From NCBI GenBank assembly GCA_902786015.1, contig CADAAU010000003.1, positions 1 through 64,000 of the forward strand: a DNA stretch of 64,000 nt, read 5' to 3'. How positions within the stretch are numbered: the first letter of the stretch is position 1; every line of letters starts with the position of its first letter. The translations under genes were made by a program, and so were the position numbers. The notes under the pieces were generated by a model that did no database searches, was not told the origin of the DNA, and worked only from the letters and a program-made list of their open reading frames with translations. Shown piece after piece: positions 34,501 to 45,725 of this stretch. The DNA is from an uncultured Coriobacteriaceae bacterium (GTDB lineage: Bacteria; Actinomycetota; Coriobacteriia; Coriobacteriales; Atopobiaceae).

Positions 34501-34570
34501 TACATAGGTAAGACACGAGTAATACAACCCTTGGGCCGTTATGGCCCTTTGAGGTCACGGGAGGAACAAC

Positions 34571-35662
34571 GTGGGACTTGCGGTCACGCGCATATCCATG
34601 ATCGACTGGCGCTGCTTCGAGGAGCGCGTCGTCGACTTGGTGGATGGACTCAACGTGCTGTGCGGTCCCAACGCGACGGGAAAGACGAACACCGTAGAGG
34701 CGCTGCAACTCATAACGGCCGGCTCGTCGTTTAGGCATCCGCGCACTGCGGACCTCGTGCGCCAGGGTGCGGAGCGTGGTGTAATACAAGGTCGTCTGGA
34801 AGGCGACGGCCGGGTGGTTGACGTTCGCTGCGAGGCGTCCTTGGGGCGCAGGCGTACCTTCGTTCGCAACGATAAGCCATGCCGCCCATCAGACCTTTCG
34901 AGCACGCTCATGTCGGTGTTGTTTTGCCCGGATGACCTTTCGCTCATAAAGGGCTCTGCACGCGGGCGTCGCGACGAGCTCGACGCGTTTGGTGCCCAGG
35001 CTAACGCGAGCTATCGCAAGGTGGTACGGGCGTACGGGAGGGCGGTGGACCAACGCAACCGACTTCTAAAGGAGCCGACGATAGACCCCGGCATTCTGGA
35101 GGCATGGGATGCGGAAGTCGCCCTTGGAGGGGCCACATTGCTCAGGGCCCGCATGGCGCTCTTTGATCGTCTTCGCACTCAGATCTGTGTGGTCTACGAG
35201 AAGGTCGCCGACGAGCCCTTGGACTGCTCATACGAATGCTCTTTGGGGGCTGAGGCACACGGCCTTTCCCGGGACGAGCTGCGTGAGCTGTTCCTCGACC
35301 GTCTTTGCGCCCGTCGTGAGGAAGAGCTGCGGCGCGGCGTGACCTTGGTAGGTCCGCATCGTGATGACGTCTCGTTTACCCTGTCGGGTCGGGACGCGCG
35401 GAGTTTTGGGAGTCAGGGCCAGCAGCGCTCGGTGGTGCTGGCTTGGAAAATGGCCGAGGTCGCCATCGCACGTGAGGTGGTGGGCGAGCAACCCCTGTTG
35501 CTTCTGGACGACGTGATGAGCGAGTTGGACGCCCGTCGGCGCGCAGCCATAACCGAGTTTGTGGGCGGCCGCATCCAGACGGTCGTCACCACGGCAAACC
35601 TCGACTACTTTCCAAAGGAGCTGCTCACGGGAGCGCAGGTGGTGTCCTATGGCGACGCGTGA
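34571..35662 (+). CDS. recF: DNA replication and repair protein RecF
   Basis: A 363-residue SMC-like ATPase that loads RecA at gaps. Walker A is GPNATGKTNTVEAL near residues 33-46, and the signature and Walker B region SFGSQGQQRSVVLAW and LLLLDDVMSELD near 310-325 are intact. The GTG start follows GGGAGGAACAAC. Its last codons overlap the dciA start by 14 bases. Confidence 0.95.
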   Translation: MGLAVTRISMIDWRCFEERVVDLVDGLNVLCGPNATGKTNTVEALQLITAGSSFRHPRTADLVRQGAERGVIQGRLEGDGRVVDVRCEASLGRRRTFVRNDKPCRPSDLSSTLMSVLFCPDDLSLIKGSARGRRDELDAFGAQANASYRKVVRAYGRAVDQRNRLLKEPTIDPGILEAWDAEVALGGATLLRARMALFDRLRTQICVVYEKVADEPLDCSYECSLGAEAHGLSRDELRELFLDRLCARREEELRRGVTLVGPHRDDVSFTLSGRDARSFGSQGQQRSVVLAWKMAEVAIAREVVGEQPLLLLDDVMSELDARRRAAITEFVGGRIQTVVTTANLDYFPKELLTGAQVVSYGDA

Positions 35663-36152
35663 GGCCTCGCAGTCCCCCGAGCGCGCGGGCGACTTGGTGC
35701 GTGCGCTGTTTGGCGGCGCCCAGGGAGCGCGTCTTTCGGGTGCGCAGCTGGCCGCTCGAGCGTGGTATGCGGCGAACGGCGATCGCGAGCGCACCCACAC
35801 TACGGGCGTCTGGCTCAGGAAGTCTGGACGCGAGGGGGTCGATCCCGTCATGGTCGTTCGACTTGACTCGAACCTGCTCGCGCAGGAGCTCGGCACAAAC
35901 AAGGACCTGTATTTCGCGCGTCTTTCGCATGCGGGGGTAAAGATCAGTGACATCCGCTTTACCGCAGGCGGAAAGAAGACCCACGAGGCCCACGCGGGCG
36001 GGCTTGCTTCCCACAAGAAGCCCGATCCACTGCCACCTCTTGACGAGGCGCGGCAGGCTCGCGTGGACGCGGCGACTTCTCATTTGCCCGAGCGCCTGCA
36101 AAAGAGCGTCGCACGCGCGATGGCCGCATCGATGCGCCGGCAGTCCAAGTGA
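35649..36152 (+). CDS. dciA: DciA-like protein (DUF721), probable helicase-loading factor
   Basis: A 167-residue basic protein in the position (recF-X-gyrB) that DUF721/DciA proteins hold in actinobacteria. The family is thought to help load the DnaB helicase where DnaC/DnaI is absent; dnaB lies 16 kb away. Only the N-terminal half (VWLRKSGREGV, VRLDSNLLAQELGTNKDLYFARLS) resembles the DUF721 fold, and the C-terminal half is variable and basic. The ATG at 35649 overlaps the end of recF. Confidence 0.7.
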   Translation: MATREASQSPERAGDLVRALFGGAQGARLSGAQLAARAWYAANGDRERTHTTGVWLRKSGREGVDPVMVVRLDSNLLAQELGTNKDLYFARLSHAGVKISDIRFTAGGKKTHEAHAGGLASHKKPDPLPPLDEARQARVDAATSHLPERLQKSVARAMAASMRRQSK

Positions 36153-36319
36153 CGCAGTGCGGTAATACGCAATAATACGCAACCAAAATCAACGTATTAT
36201 CAAGAAGAGCGATTCTCGCGCCATCTAAGGCTCCGATATGCAAAATCGGCTTCTGAATATGCAGAGACGGCAAAAAACGCCCAGAAATGCCTCAGAGGGC
36301 CTGAAATGCGATAGAATAG

Positions 36320-38299
<1,980 letters not shown>

Positions 38300-38300
38300 C

Positions 38301-38394
38301 GGTTGCGGGCCGGCCTTGGCATTGCGCGGCCGCTCAAACAGTCCTCGGCTACGCCTGCGGAACTCGCGGGCGCACAAGGCCAAGGCCGGCCACA
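38301..38394. repeat. Hairpin family C copy 2
   Basis: Outer stem GGGCCGGCCTTGGC / GCCAAGGCCGGCC. The loop holds the constant core in reverse: CTCAAACAGTCCTCGGCTACGCCTGCGGAACT. It follows the gyrB stop directly. Between it and the next copy, smaller hairpins lie at about 38430-38458 (CTTTTGGC / GCCAAAAG) and 38466-38505 (TCGTGTTGCGACG, ACGTCGCGAAGCGACGT). Confidence 0.75.
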
Positions 38395-38562
38395 TGGCGC
38401 AGACCGTCCAAGAAGCGCGCGAGCGTGCTTTTGGCGGGAAGTAGAAGCCAAAAGAAGATTGGTGCGTCGTGTTGCGACGCGTTTAGAATACGTCGCGAAG
38501 CGACGTGGTTAGTTTGATTGACGCAAGCGAAGTGATTGCCACTTTAGCGTTGGGTAGAAAGG

Positions 38563-38646
38563 GGTGTTGCGGGAGGCCATTGCGGATGCGAGTTCCGCAG
38601 CGAAGCGAGGACTGTTCGAGCAGACGGGATGGCCTCCCGCAACACC
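38563..38646. repeat. Hairpin family C copy 3, ending at the gyrA ribosome site
   Basis: A perfect 18-bp outer stem GGTGTTGCGGGAGGCCAT / ATGGCCTCCCGCAACACC enclosing the core GAGTTCCGCAG-CGAAGCGAGGACTGTTCGAG. It ends 12 bases before the gyrA ribosome site. With copy 2 it makes the gyrB-gyrA gap (38300-38670) a series of hairpins; no gene is seen there. Confidence 0.8.
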
Positions 38647-38670
38647 CAAGGCGTTTGTAAGGAGTATGAC

Positions 38671-41475
38671 TTGGCAGACGAACCGACAAACAACGAGAAC
38701 CGGGACGAGCTGAGAGGGCCGGACGGGCGCGACCATCTGGACGACCTCATGAGCCGTGCCATGCACGACATGGAGGTCGATCCCGAAAGCGAGGACGAGG
38801 ATCCTTCGGACGTCTACGACGACGATGAGGAGGACTATCCTCCTGAACAGGGGTCATTGGGCCTGGCGGGAGCTGGTCTCTCTCATACGATTTCGGACGA
38901 GGCGGGCACCAGGCTTGACCTTACCGACATCCATGGTGGCGCCCTCAAGCCCATCGAGATGTCGCAGGAGATGAAGACCTCGTTCCTGGAGTATTCCATG
39001 TCCGTTATCGTCGCGCGCGCCCTGCCCGACGTGCGTGACGGACTCAAGCCCGTACATCGTCGCATCCTGTATGCCATGAACGAGGCTCACATCGTGCCCA
39101 CCCGGCCGCACAAGAAGTCGGCGTGGACCGTCGGCGAAGTTATGGGTAAGTATCACCCGCATGGTGACGCCGCCATCTACGACTCGATGGTCCGCATGGC
39201 GCAGGACTTCTCGATGCGCCTGCCCCTGGTTGACGGTCACGGAAACTTCGGCTCGGTAGACGGCGATCCTCCGGCAGCCATGCGATATACCGAGAGCCGC
39301 CTGACGCACGCCGCGATGGAAATGCTGCGTGACCTCGACAAAGAGACGGTCGACCTGCAGCCAAACTACGACGAGTCTCTTTCCGAGCCTGCCGTGCTTC
39401 CTTCGCGCTTCCCCAACCTGCTGGTAAACGGCTCGTCGGGCATCGCCGTAGGCATGGCCACCAACGTGCCGCCACACAACCTGAGCGAGGTCGTCGAGGC
39501 GGTGTGCCTGGTTATCGACAATCCGGACGCCACACTCGACGAGATCATGAAGGTGCTGCCCGGTCCCGACTTCCCCACCGGCGGCATCATCATGGGCACC
39601 GACGGCATCCGTGACGCCTACGCCACCGGCCGCGGCTCCATTACCGTACGCTCCAAGGTGCATGTAGAGCAGCGAAAGGGCGGGCGTCAGCGCCTCGTCG
39701 TCACCGAGATTCCGTATCAGGTAAACAAGGGAACCCTGCAGGAGCGCATCGCGCAGCAGGTTAACGAGAAGCGCATCGAGGGCATTACCGACATGCGCGA
39801 CGAGTCGAACCGCAAGGGAATGCGCATCGTCATCGACCTCAAGCAGGGTGCCGTGCCCCAGGTCGTCCTCAACAACCTGTACAAGCGCACGCAGCTGCAG
39901 GCGAACTTCGGCGTCATAGACATCGCGCTGGTGGACGGCGTCCCCCGCACCCTGACGCTGCCCGAGATGCTTCGCTACTACATCGATCACCAGGTTGACG
40001 TCGTCACGCGGCGCACGAAGTTCGACCTCGACAAGGCCCAAAAGGACCTTCACGTACGCGAAGGCCTTCTGATTGCCGTAGACAACATCGACGAGATCGT
40101 CCACATCATTCGTACCTCGCGCGACGACAAGGAATCCAAGCGCCGTATGACCGAACGCTTTGGCCTCTCCGAGATTCAGTGCGAAGCGATTCTCCAGATG
40201 CGCCTGCGCCGTCTGACGGCCCTCGCCCGCGACGAGCTCGTGGCACAGATCGAGGAGCTCCGCGAGCGCATCGCCTACCTTACCGACCTGCTCGAGCATG
40301 AGGACAAGCTGCTCGGCGTCATTAAGGACGAGCTCCGTGCCATCTCCAGCAGATTCGGCACGCCTCGCCGCACGCAGATAAACGCTGCCGCCGCCGAAAA
40401 CCTCGACGTCGAGGACCTCATTGCCGAGGAGGACATGGTCGTTACGTTTACCCATGCCGGATACGTCAAGCGTCTGCCTGTGGCCACGTACCGCTCGCAG
40501 CGTCGCGGTGGCAAGGGCATGCGGGGACTCTCGCTCAAGGACAACGACTACGTCGAGGACGTGTTCGTGGCGTCAACGCACGACTACATGCTCTTCTTTA
40601 CCAACAAGGGCAAGGTGTATCGCCTCAAGGTGCACGAACTGCCGTTGGGCAGCCGACAGGCTCGCGGTTCGGCGCTCGTAAACGTGTTGAGCTTGGCCGA
40701 AGGCGAGCATCCCATGGCGGTGCTCACGGCGCGGGACTTCCCCGAAGACGAGTATCTTATGTTCTCGACTGCCTCCGGCATGGTCAAGAAGACGGCCATG
40801 AGCGCCTATGACGTCAACCGCGCGGGCGGCCTCATAGCTATCAAGCTCAAGGCGGACGACGAACTCGTGGGCGTGCGTCGCGTCAAGCCGGGCAACAAGG
40901 TGATTCTGTGCAGCACGGACGGCAAGGCGATTCTGTTTGACGAGAGCCAAGTGAGGCCGATGGGTCGTGACACGTCGGGCGTTCGCGGTATAACCCTCAA
41001 GGGCGACGCGGCCGTGCTGGGCATGGAGATAAGCAACGGCAACGGTGACCTCGTAGTCATGACCGAAAACGGTTTTGGCAAGCGGACGCCCGTTTCTGAA
41101 TATCCGGAACACCGGCGCGGCGGACAGGGCGTCTATACCATCGCCATGACGGCTCGCAAGGGAAAGCTGGTCGCCTGTCGTGTGGTCGGCCCGCAGCACG
41201 AGCTTATGATCGTGAGCGAGGCAGGCGTCATGATTCGCGTAAAGGCTGAGGACGTCTCGAAGACAGGACGTGCGACCCAGGGTGTGAAGATCATGAACCT
41301 AGGCGACGGAGACCGCGTAAGCGCGATGGCGCGCATGATCGCAAAAAAGCGCAAGGCTCCAAAACGTCGTGCGGGTGCCGGCGAGGCACAGGCTATGCTC
41401 GACATAGCCGTCGAGGACACGTCGACGGTTGATGTAGGCGACGAAGACTTTGACGAGAGCCTGCTTGACGAGTAG
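38671..41475 (+). CDS. gyrA: DNA gyrase subunit A
   Basis: A 934-residue subunit that breaks and rejoins DNA. The catalytic Tyr lies in [13 protein letters not shown], and the C-terminal wrapping domain begins after the GyrA box QRRGGKG. It has an acidic N-terminal extension of about 90 residues before [19 protein letters not shown], longer than usual. I chose the TTG at 38671, 6 bases after TAAGGAG. The ATG at 38629 is in frame but lies inside the right arm of the family C hairpin and has no ribosome site. Confidence 0.95.
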   Translation: MADEPTNNENRDELRGPDGRDHLDDLMSRAMHDMEVDPESEDEDPSDVYDDDEEDYPPEQGSLGLAGAGLSHTISDEAGTRLDLTDIHGGALKPIEMSQEMKTSFLEYSMSVIVARALPDVRDGLKPVHRRILYAMNEAHIVPTRPHKKSAWTVGEVMGKYHPHGDAAIYDSMVRMAQDFSMRLPLVDGHGNFGSVDGDPPAAMRYTESRLTHAAMEMLRDLDKETVDLQPNYDESLSEPAVLPSRFPNLLVNGSSGIAVGMATNVPPHNLSEVVEAVCLVIDNPDATLDEIMKVLPGPDFPTGGIIMGTDGIRDAYATGRGSITVRSKVHVEQRKGGRQRLVVTEIPYQVNKGTLQERIAQQVNEKRIEGITDMRDESNRKGMRIVIDLKQGAVPQVVLNNLYKRTQLQANFGVIDIALVDGVPRTLTLPEMLRYYIDHQVDVVTRRTKFDLDKAQKDLHVREGLLIAVDNIDEIVHIIRTSRDDKESKRRMTERFGLSEIQCEAILQMRLRRLTALARDELVAQIEELRERIAYLTDLLEHEDKLLGVIKDELRAISSRFGTPRRTQINAAAAENLDVEDLIAEEDMVVTFTHAGYVKRLPVATYRSQRRGGKGMRGLSLKDNDYVEDVFVASTHDYMLFFTNKGKVYRLKVHELPLGSRQARGSALVNVLSLAEGEHPMAVLTARDFPEDEYLMFSTASGMVKKTAMSAYDVNRAGGLIAIKLKADDELVGVRRVKPGNKVILCSTDGKAILFDESQVRPMGRDTSGVRGITLKGDAAVLGMEISNGNGDLVVMTENGFGKRTPVSEYPEHRRGGQGVYTIAMTARKGKLVACRVVGPQHELMIVSEAGVMIRVKAEDVSKTGRATQGVKIMNLGDGDRVSAMARMIAKKRKAPKRRAGAGEAQAMLDIAVEDTSTVDVGDEDFDESLLDE

Positions 41476-41583
41476 TTTTGGCATCGTGGCATGTACACGG
41501 GTGCGGCGGCGCGCAGGGCGTGGCCGTACCCGTGTGTGCTCGAAGAGAGTTGCTCCATGGGATAAACCGAATGGGTGTCTTGT

Positions 41584-43227
41584 ATGAGAATGAGGTCTGT
41601 TAGCGAAACCTTCCCCCTAACCTACGACGGAATCGACGCCGTCTCGGAGCAGCTTGAGACGTGGCTTACGAACATGAGAGTCGAACGTCGAAACAGACTT
41701 CTTATCCGTCTTGCGATGGAAGAGGCTCTGCTAAGGATGATCGGCCACATTCAGGTCGATAGCGAATATGCCACGGACGGTACCGTACGCATGTCGGCAG
41801 GTGTGAACCTTGCCGGTTCGTATGTGTGCATGGAGCATGAGGGAACGGTATTCAATCCTCTAAGTGGAGAACTTCTTCCTCCCGACGGCTGGTCTTCTTC
41901 GTTATTTAACTCGATGGGCATGAGGCCACAGTATGCCTATGTGGGTAATAACAATGTATTACGGATTTCGTTCGCCCGGCGTGGCCTCAACCCTGCCCTC
42001 TCACTGGTTATAGGGCTTGTCCTCGGTTCCGTGGTGGGCATTGTGGGGGACGTGTTAATGCCAGATAGCGTGCAGGCTGCCATAGTCAACACGGTGGGAG
42101 AACCCATATTCGAAATGTGGACGCGTATGCTCAACGCCATAGCGGGGCCCGTTATCTTCTTTATGGTAATCACGACGATGCTCAACACCCACAAAGTGGA
42201 AGAGAACGGCGGCAACAAAATGACGCTCGTGGCACGCTATTTCATCATTTGCTTCATTATGGGGTTGTCGTCAGTTGCCGCATCGGTCTTGCTCTTTAAT
42301 CCACAGTTCGCGAGCGACGTCTGGGGATTGCCAGATACCTCATCGGTTCTGAAGGATTTGGCAAACGTTGTACCCAGGCACATCCTCGAGCCGTTTTCGA
42401 CATCAAATACGCCACAGCTCATGCTTTTGGCATTCGTGCTGGGAAATGCCATCATTGCATTGGGCGAACGCGCCGACAACGTGGCAGGGTTCGTACGACA
42501 GATGAATATGGCGTGCTCACTTGTGACGGCGTGGGTGAGCGCATTGGTACCAGTGTTGGCTGGCCTTCTTCTGGCGTTTGAGATATGGATACATCAGGTC
42601 AGCATCCTCTCTCAAATCTGGAAGCCATCTATCCTGGGACTTGTTGTCTCTCTGTCATTCTTTGGGATGGAGATGTGGCACGTACATCACCATCTGTCGG
42701 TCAAGATGCGAACGCTGATTCAGAAGATTCAAAAGCCGTTCATGACAACTGTGCGTGCCGGAACGCTGGATGCATCATATGGAGATGCCGAGTACTCGTG
42801 CAACAAGTTGTTGGGTATTGACCCAACGTTTACCAACGTCGTTTTGCCACAAGGATTGGTACTGTATATGCCGGCAAGCATCATTGGCACCCTTGCCTTC
42901 ACGGTGTTTAACGCCAACGGCTTTGGAGTGAACATCTCTTTGTGGTGGTGTGTTCTTGCGGCTGCGCTTGATGTGCTCCTCTTTGTGGCTACCCCACCCG
43001 TGCCGGGGGCGAACCTCCTGGCGTTCATTACGCTGTTTCAGATGCTGGGAATATCCAAAGATGCACTTTTGGACGCTATGATATTTGACATCGTGTTCGG
43101 GCTGTTCGCAAACGGGGCAAATCAGGCATTTCTGCAGATCGAGATGGTGTTGCAGGCCAATAGGTTGGGTCTGGTCGATCGCAGGGTGCTTTGCTCGGAG
43201 CCCAGTGAGATTGGCGACAAGAGTTAG
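41584..43227 (+). CDS. Anti-sigma-like ATPase domain fused to a dicarboxylate/amino-acid symporter
   Basis: A 547-residue fusion. Residues about 15-131 resemble RsbW/SpoIIAB-type ATPase domains: helix RLAMEEALLRMIGHI in the N-box position (expected Asn is Arg), EHEGTVFNP in the DxGxxFDP position, and YAYVGNNNVLRISF at the end. Residues about 134-530 are a DAACS-type sodium:dicarboxylate symporter with about eight membrane segments (GPVIFFMVITTMLN; a diverged SYGDAEYSCNKLLGI; PPVPGANLLAFITLFQMLGI). The ATPase motifs are degenerate, so it may act as a sensor or binding domain. The start is uncertain: ATG 41584 with GGGTG upstream, or GTG 41575. It follows gyrA and is the first of no obvious operon. 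Confidence 0.75.
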   Translation: MRMRSVSETFPLTYDGIDAVSEQLETWLTNMRVERRNRLLIRLAMEEALLRMIGHIQVDSEYATDGTVRMSAGVNLAGSYVCMEHEGTVFNPLSGELLPPDGWSSSLFNSMGMRPQYAYVGNNNVLRISFARRGLNPALSLVIGLVLGSVVGIVGDVLMPDSVQAAIVNTVGEPIFEMWTRMLNAIAGPVIFFMVITTMLNTHKVEENGGNKMTLVARYFIICFIMGLSSVAASVLLFNPQFASDVWGLPDTSSVLKDLANVVPRHILEPFSTSNTPQLMLLAFVLGNAIIALGERADNVAGFVRQMNMACSLVTAWVSALVPVLAGLLLAFEIWIHQVSILSQIWKPSILGLVVSLSFFGMEMWHVHHHLSVKMRTLIQKIQKPFMTTVRAGTLDASYGDAEYSCNKLLGIDPTFTNVVLPQGLVLYMPASIIGTLAFTVFNANGFGVNISLWWCVLAAALDVLLFVATPPVPGANLLAFITLFQMLGISKDALLDAMIFDIVFGLFANGANQAFLQIEMVLQANRLGLVDRRVLCSEPSEIGDKS

Positions 43228-43266
43228 GTAAGCCAAATCCAACGGCATATAAAGGGATGAATTACG

Positions 43267-43779
43267 CTAAAACGCGAAGTCATCGGGAGAGAGTCCTTCC
43301 ACGAAATCGTGAAATGCCGCTTCTTCCCTCTCGCGCTCGTCTCGTTCCACGGCCTCGAAGTCGGGAAGGGAGGCAGTGGACAGTACAGACTCTTCGGCAA
43401 AGATGGGCACATGCATACGTACGGCGAGGGCGATCGCGTCGGAAGGTCGTGAGTCAACCCAAATCGTCTCGCCGGAAGGTGCGACGAGCTGGAGTTGTGC
43501 ATAGAAGACCGTATCCTGTACGTGGGATATGACAACGCGCGTGAGCGTGGCGCCAAGATCATTTATGACCGACTGCAACAGGTCGTGAGTAAGGGGCCTC
43601 GTGGTCGACTTACTGGGATCGATTCCCATGCTGATGGCAGTCGCCTCTACGCTCCCTATGCGAATGGGGAGTTTTCCCAAGTGTTGCGTGTCGCTTTGAC
43701 GGGGTCGCAGGACCACGAGTGACGAAACCGGACCACCGCCAACGACTATGGATTGAATGTCCATGCGTACTACCGACAC
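43267..43779 (-). CDS. Bifunctional nuclease family protein (DUF151)
   Basis: A 170-residue protein with the DUF151 core: LPIRIGSVEATAI, RPLTHDLL, IWVDSRPSDAIALAVRMHVPIFAEE. Plant and bacterial homologues have reported DNase and RNase activity, though the biological role is unclear. A C-terminal acidic helix (VERDEREREEAAFHDFVEGL) follows. The GTG start at 43779 has GGGAGG upstream. It is convergent with the symporter gene, with 39 bases between them and no evident terminator. Confidence 0.85.
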   Translation of the reverse strand: MSVVRMDIQSIVVGGGPVSSLVVLRPRQSDTQHLGKLPIRIGSVEATAISMGIDPSKSTTRPLTHDLLQSVINDLGATLTRVVISHVQDTVFYAQLQLVAPSGETIWVDSRPSDAIALAVRMHVPIFAEESVLSTASLPDFEAVERDEREREEAAFHDFVEGLSPDDFAF

Positions 43780-43893
43780 GCTGCCTCCCTTGTCCTCAAA
43801 TTAAGCAGTGACACATAGTACTCTGTTTTTCGCTAAAGGGATATAGCAAGGGAATAAAAAACAATGGCTTCATGGTAAGGAGCTCCCTCGGGA

Positions 43894-43922
43894 CAAACGA
43901 TGGGGAGCATCCCCATCGTTTG
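43894..43922. repeat. Palindrome family A, short copy
   Basis: CAAACGATGGGGA-GCA-TCCCCATCGTTTG, a 13-bp perfect stem with a 3-base loop, between the DUF151 gene and the tRNA promoter. Confidence 0.7.
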
Positions 43923-43970
43923 CAAAGTAAGCCCCAATGATGGGGTTCGAAAAAAATCTCTAGAAAATGG

Positions 43971-43999
43971 TTGACGTATGCGGTCACTTAGGGTAATCT
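43971..43999 (+). promoter_or_regulatory. Promoter of the tRNA-Ile/Ala genes
   Basis: TTGACG, 17 bases, TAATCT, placed 14 bases before tRNA-Ile. A strong vegetative-type promoter. Confidence 0.75.
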
Positions 44000-44013
44000 T
44001 CTTTCTTGCGGAT

Positions 44014-44090
44014 GGGCCTGTAGCTCAGTTGGTCAGAGCGTCCGGCTGATAACCGGGAGGTCACAAGTTCGAGCCTTGTCAGGCCCACCA
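44014..44090 (+). tRNA. tRNA-Ile (anticodon GAT)
   Basis: A full cloverleaf: acceptor GGGCCTG / CAGGCCC, D-arm TAGCTCAGTTGGTCAGAGC, anticodon loop CTGATAA giving GAT, T-arm CAAGTTCGAGCCTTG, encoded CCA. It is paired with tRNA-Ala as in rRNA spacers, but no rRNA is present here. Confidence 0.96.
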
Positions 44091-44100
44091 TCCTTTGACA

Positions 44101-44145
44101 ATAGCCGCCCCAGCGTGAGCCGAGTCGCCGCTGGGGCGGTTATTA
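44101..44145 (+). other. Hairpin between tRNA-Ile and tRNA-Ala
   Basis: GCCGCCCCAGCG / CGCTGGGGCGG forms a long stem, followed by TTATTACA. With a short T run it is more likely a processing or partial-termination structure, since tRNA-Ala follows 4 bases later without an evident promoter. Confidence 0.55.
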
Positions 44146-44148
44146 CAG

Positions 44149-44224
44149 GGGGACGTAGCTCAGCTGGGAGAGCGCGGGCTTTGCAAGCCTGAGGTCGTGG
44201 GTTCGATCCCCATCGTCTCCACCA
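44149..44224 (+). tRNA. tRNA-Ala (anticodon TGC)
   Basis: Acceptor GGGGACG / CGTCTCC, D-arm TAGCTCAGCTGGGAGAGC, anticodon loop TTTGCAA giving TGC, T-arm GTGGGTTCGATCCCCAT, encoded CCA. Confidence 0.96.
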
Positions 44225-44231
44225 AGAATTC

Positions 44232-44258
44232 GAGCCGGGGCATAAACCCCGGCTTTCT
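44232..44258 (+). terminator. Terminator after tRNA-Ala
   Basis: GAGCCGGGG-CATAAA-CCCCGGCTTTCTT, a compact stem with a T-rich tail. Confidence 0.8.
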
Positions 44259-44379
44259 TGTATGAAGCCGATGCACTGCGATGGCCAACATGACGCACTG
44301 TCTGCGACCCTGACCTATGGCAAGTGCAAAGTGCTAGAATACATTCGCATTACGGCAGATAACACCCGAAAGGCAGACC

Positions 44380-45189
44380 ATGGCCGCAAAACGTCCCACC
44401 ACCTTTAGCATGCGCATGCCTGAGGACATCAACGAAAAGATTAATGCCTACGCCGCGGAGCACAACTGCACGAAAGCGGAGGCCATGAGCCACTTTGCTC
44501 GCGCGGGAATAGAACTCGAGGAGCGCGGACCCGAACAGAGCGTCTCTGAGCCGTCCGCATCAAATGTAGTGGCTTCACAGGACACTCTCGAAAAGATCGA
44601 GCAGCGGCTCGAGGCGTTGCAGAACCTCCCTACCATCGAGGCGGCAGAGCCTCCTGCGATGCTTGTTCCCGTTGACATACGCGACAAAATACAGGCGTAT
44701 TCGACCGAGCACGAATGCAGCGAGCAGGATGCGATGGCGTATTACGCGAGGTTAGGCGTCCAGCTAAGCGACACGATGCGCCCGGCAAGCGCAAAAGAAA
44801 TAGCCGAGCTCCGTACACGTCTTGATGTGCTCGCCCAAGACAGCCAGACGAAGTCGAAACAGCTTGCACAGATGTCGGAGATGCTGAACTCCATTCACGA
44901 GTACACGAAGCCTGACGAGCTTGTCCTCGAAGGAGAGGTTGCCGACGATGCCGAGGATGTGGAAGAGCCCGAACTCACCGAGGAGGAGCGTCGGCGGCAG
45001 GAGGACGAGCGCACGCGCAAGATCGTGAGCGACGTCATGAGCGAGTATGCTGCGATGCAGTACGAGGAGCGCGAGCAGGAGCGCCAGATTGCGGCCCAGT
45101 CGGGATCGGCGCTCAATGCCTGGATTCCCGTCTTCGTGGCGGTCATCATCAGTTTGCTCATCGGCCTCGTCGTAATTCTCACACGATAG
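44380..45189 (+). CDS. Tail-anchored protein with two ribbon-helix-helix-like domains
   Basis: A 269-residue protein. Residues 5-48 (TFSMRMPEDINEKINAYAAEH then a helix ending HFARAGIELEE) look like a ribbon-helix-helix DNA-binding domain. A second, similar unit lies at about 90-130 (VPVDIRDKIQAYSTEHECS, YYARLGVQL). A coiled-coil and acidic region follow (about 135-240), and a single hydrophobic segment (about 247-267) ends at the C-terminus, so the protein should sit on the cytoplasmic side of the membrane. I recognise no named family. It forms a two-gene unit with the gene at 45198 (8 bases apart). It could tether DNA to the membrane, but only the domain pattern supports that. Confidence 0.65.
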   Translation: MAAKRPTTFSMRMPEDINEKINAYAAEHNCTKAEAMSHFARAGIELEERGPEQSVSEPSASNVVASQDTLEKIEQRLEALQNLPTIEAAEPPAMLVPVDIRDKIQAYSTEHECSEQDAMAYYARLGVQLSDTMRPASAKEIAELRTRLDVLAQDSQTKSKQLAQMSEMLNSIHEYTKPDELVLEGEVADDAEDVEEPELTEEERRRQEDERTRKIVSDVMSEYAAMQYEEREQERQIAAQSGSALNAWIPVFVAVIISLLIGLVVILTR

Positions 45190-45197
45190 GAGTGCGT

Positions 45198-45635
45198 ATG
45201 TCACACGACAATAATACATCCTATGGGACGGTATCACCGCAGCTAGACGAGTTAACAAGCACGCTCATGGGTGATGCTTTGGATGTCTTGGCAACACGTG
45301 GGAAGCTGAACGTATTATTGGTAATACAGATGCAGGACGGCACCGTTGAGTCGTTGGAATATGCCGACGACGGTGCGGAGCGACTGCTTACGGCCGCACG
45401 AGATCACGTGCGGTCAACGCGTCACGCATTGCGCTACGCCATTGCCTACGAGGGTGCCGTGGAGGCGGAAGACGAAACGTTCGCCGACGCGCTCATTGTG
45501 GAATTTGGGGAGCGAGGTTGTCCGAGTTACTCCGCGTTCTCGCTCTTTGAGGGTCGTGGCAAGGAAGAAGCATTCCGATGGACCGATCCGGCGCCAGCCG
45601 GGGAAGAAGAGCCGTTGCTTATGGGGACGATGTAG
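45198..45635 (+). CDS. Protein of unknown function, partner of the tail-anchored protein
   Basis: A 145-residue acidic protein with an alpha/beta pattern (LNVLLVIQMQDGTVESLEYADDGAERLLTAARDHV, HALRYAIAYEGAVEAED, ADALIVEFGERG). No family is recognised. The ATG at 45198 is 5 bases after TAGGAG, which itself overlaps the stop of the previous gene, so the two are probably co-translated. A GTG at 45192 is possible but lies within the ribosome site. GTATTA/TAATAC motifs cluster in its first 120 bases. Confidence 0.65.
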   Translation: MSHDNNTSYGTVSPQLDELTSTLMGDALDVLATRGKLNVLLVIQMQDGTVESLEYADDGAERLLTAARDHVRSTRHALRYAIAYEGAVEAEDETFADALIVEFGERGCPSYSAFSLFEGRGKEEAFRWTDPAPAGEEEPLLMGTM

Positions 45636-45725
45636 TCCTCGCGACATGCTTCCCAGAAGTTTGTCTGATGTTATCCGTTGCGCTAAACTCGCACGGTTAT
45701 GCTTATACAAGACCGAGAGGTGCCC

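Noticed and set aside
38629..38631. ATG as the gyrA start
   Set aside because: It lies in the right arm of an inverted repeat and has no ribosome site; the TTG at 38671 has TAAGGAG at good spacing.
38854..40455. 533-codon minus-strand frame
   Set aside because: Antisense of gyrA, which is complete and unmistakable on the plus strand.
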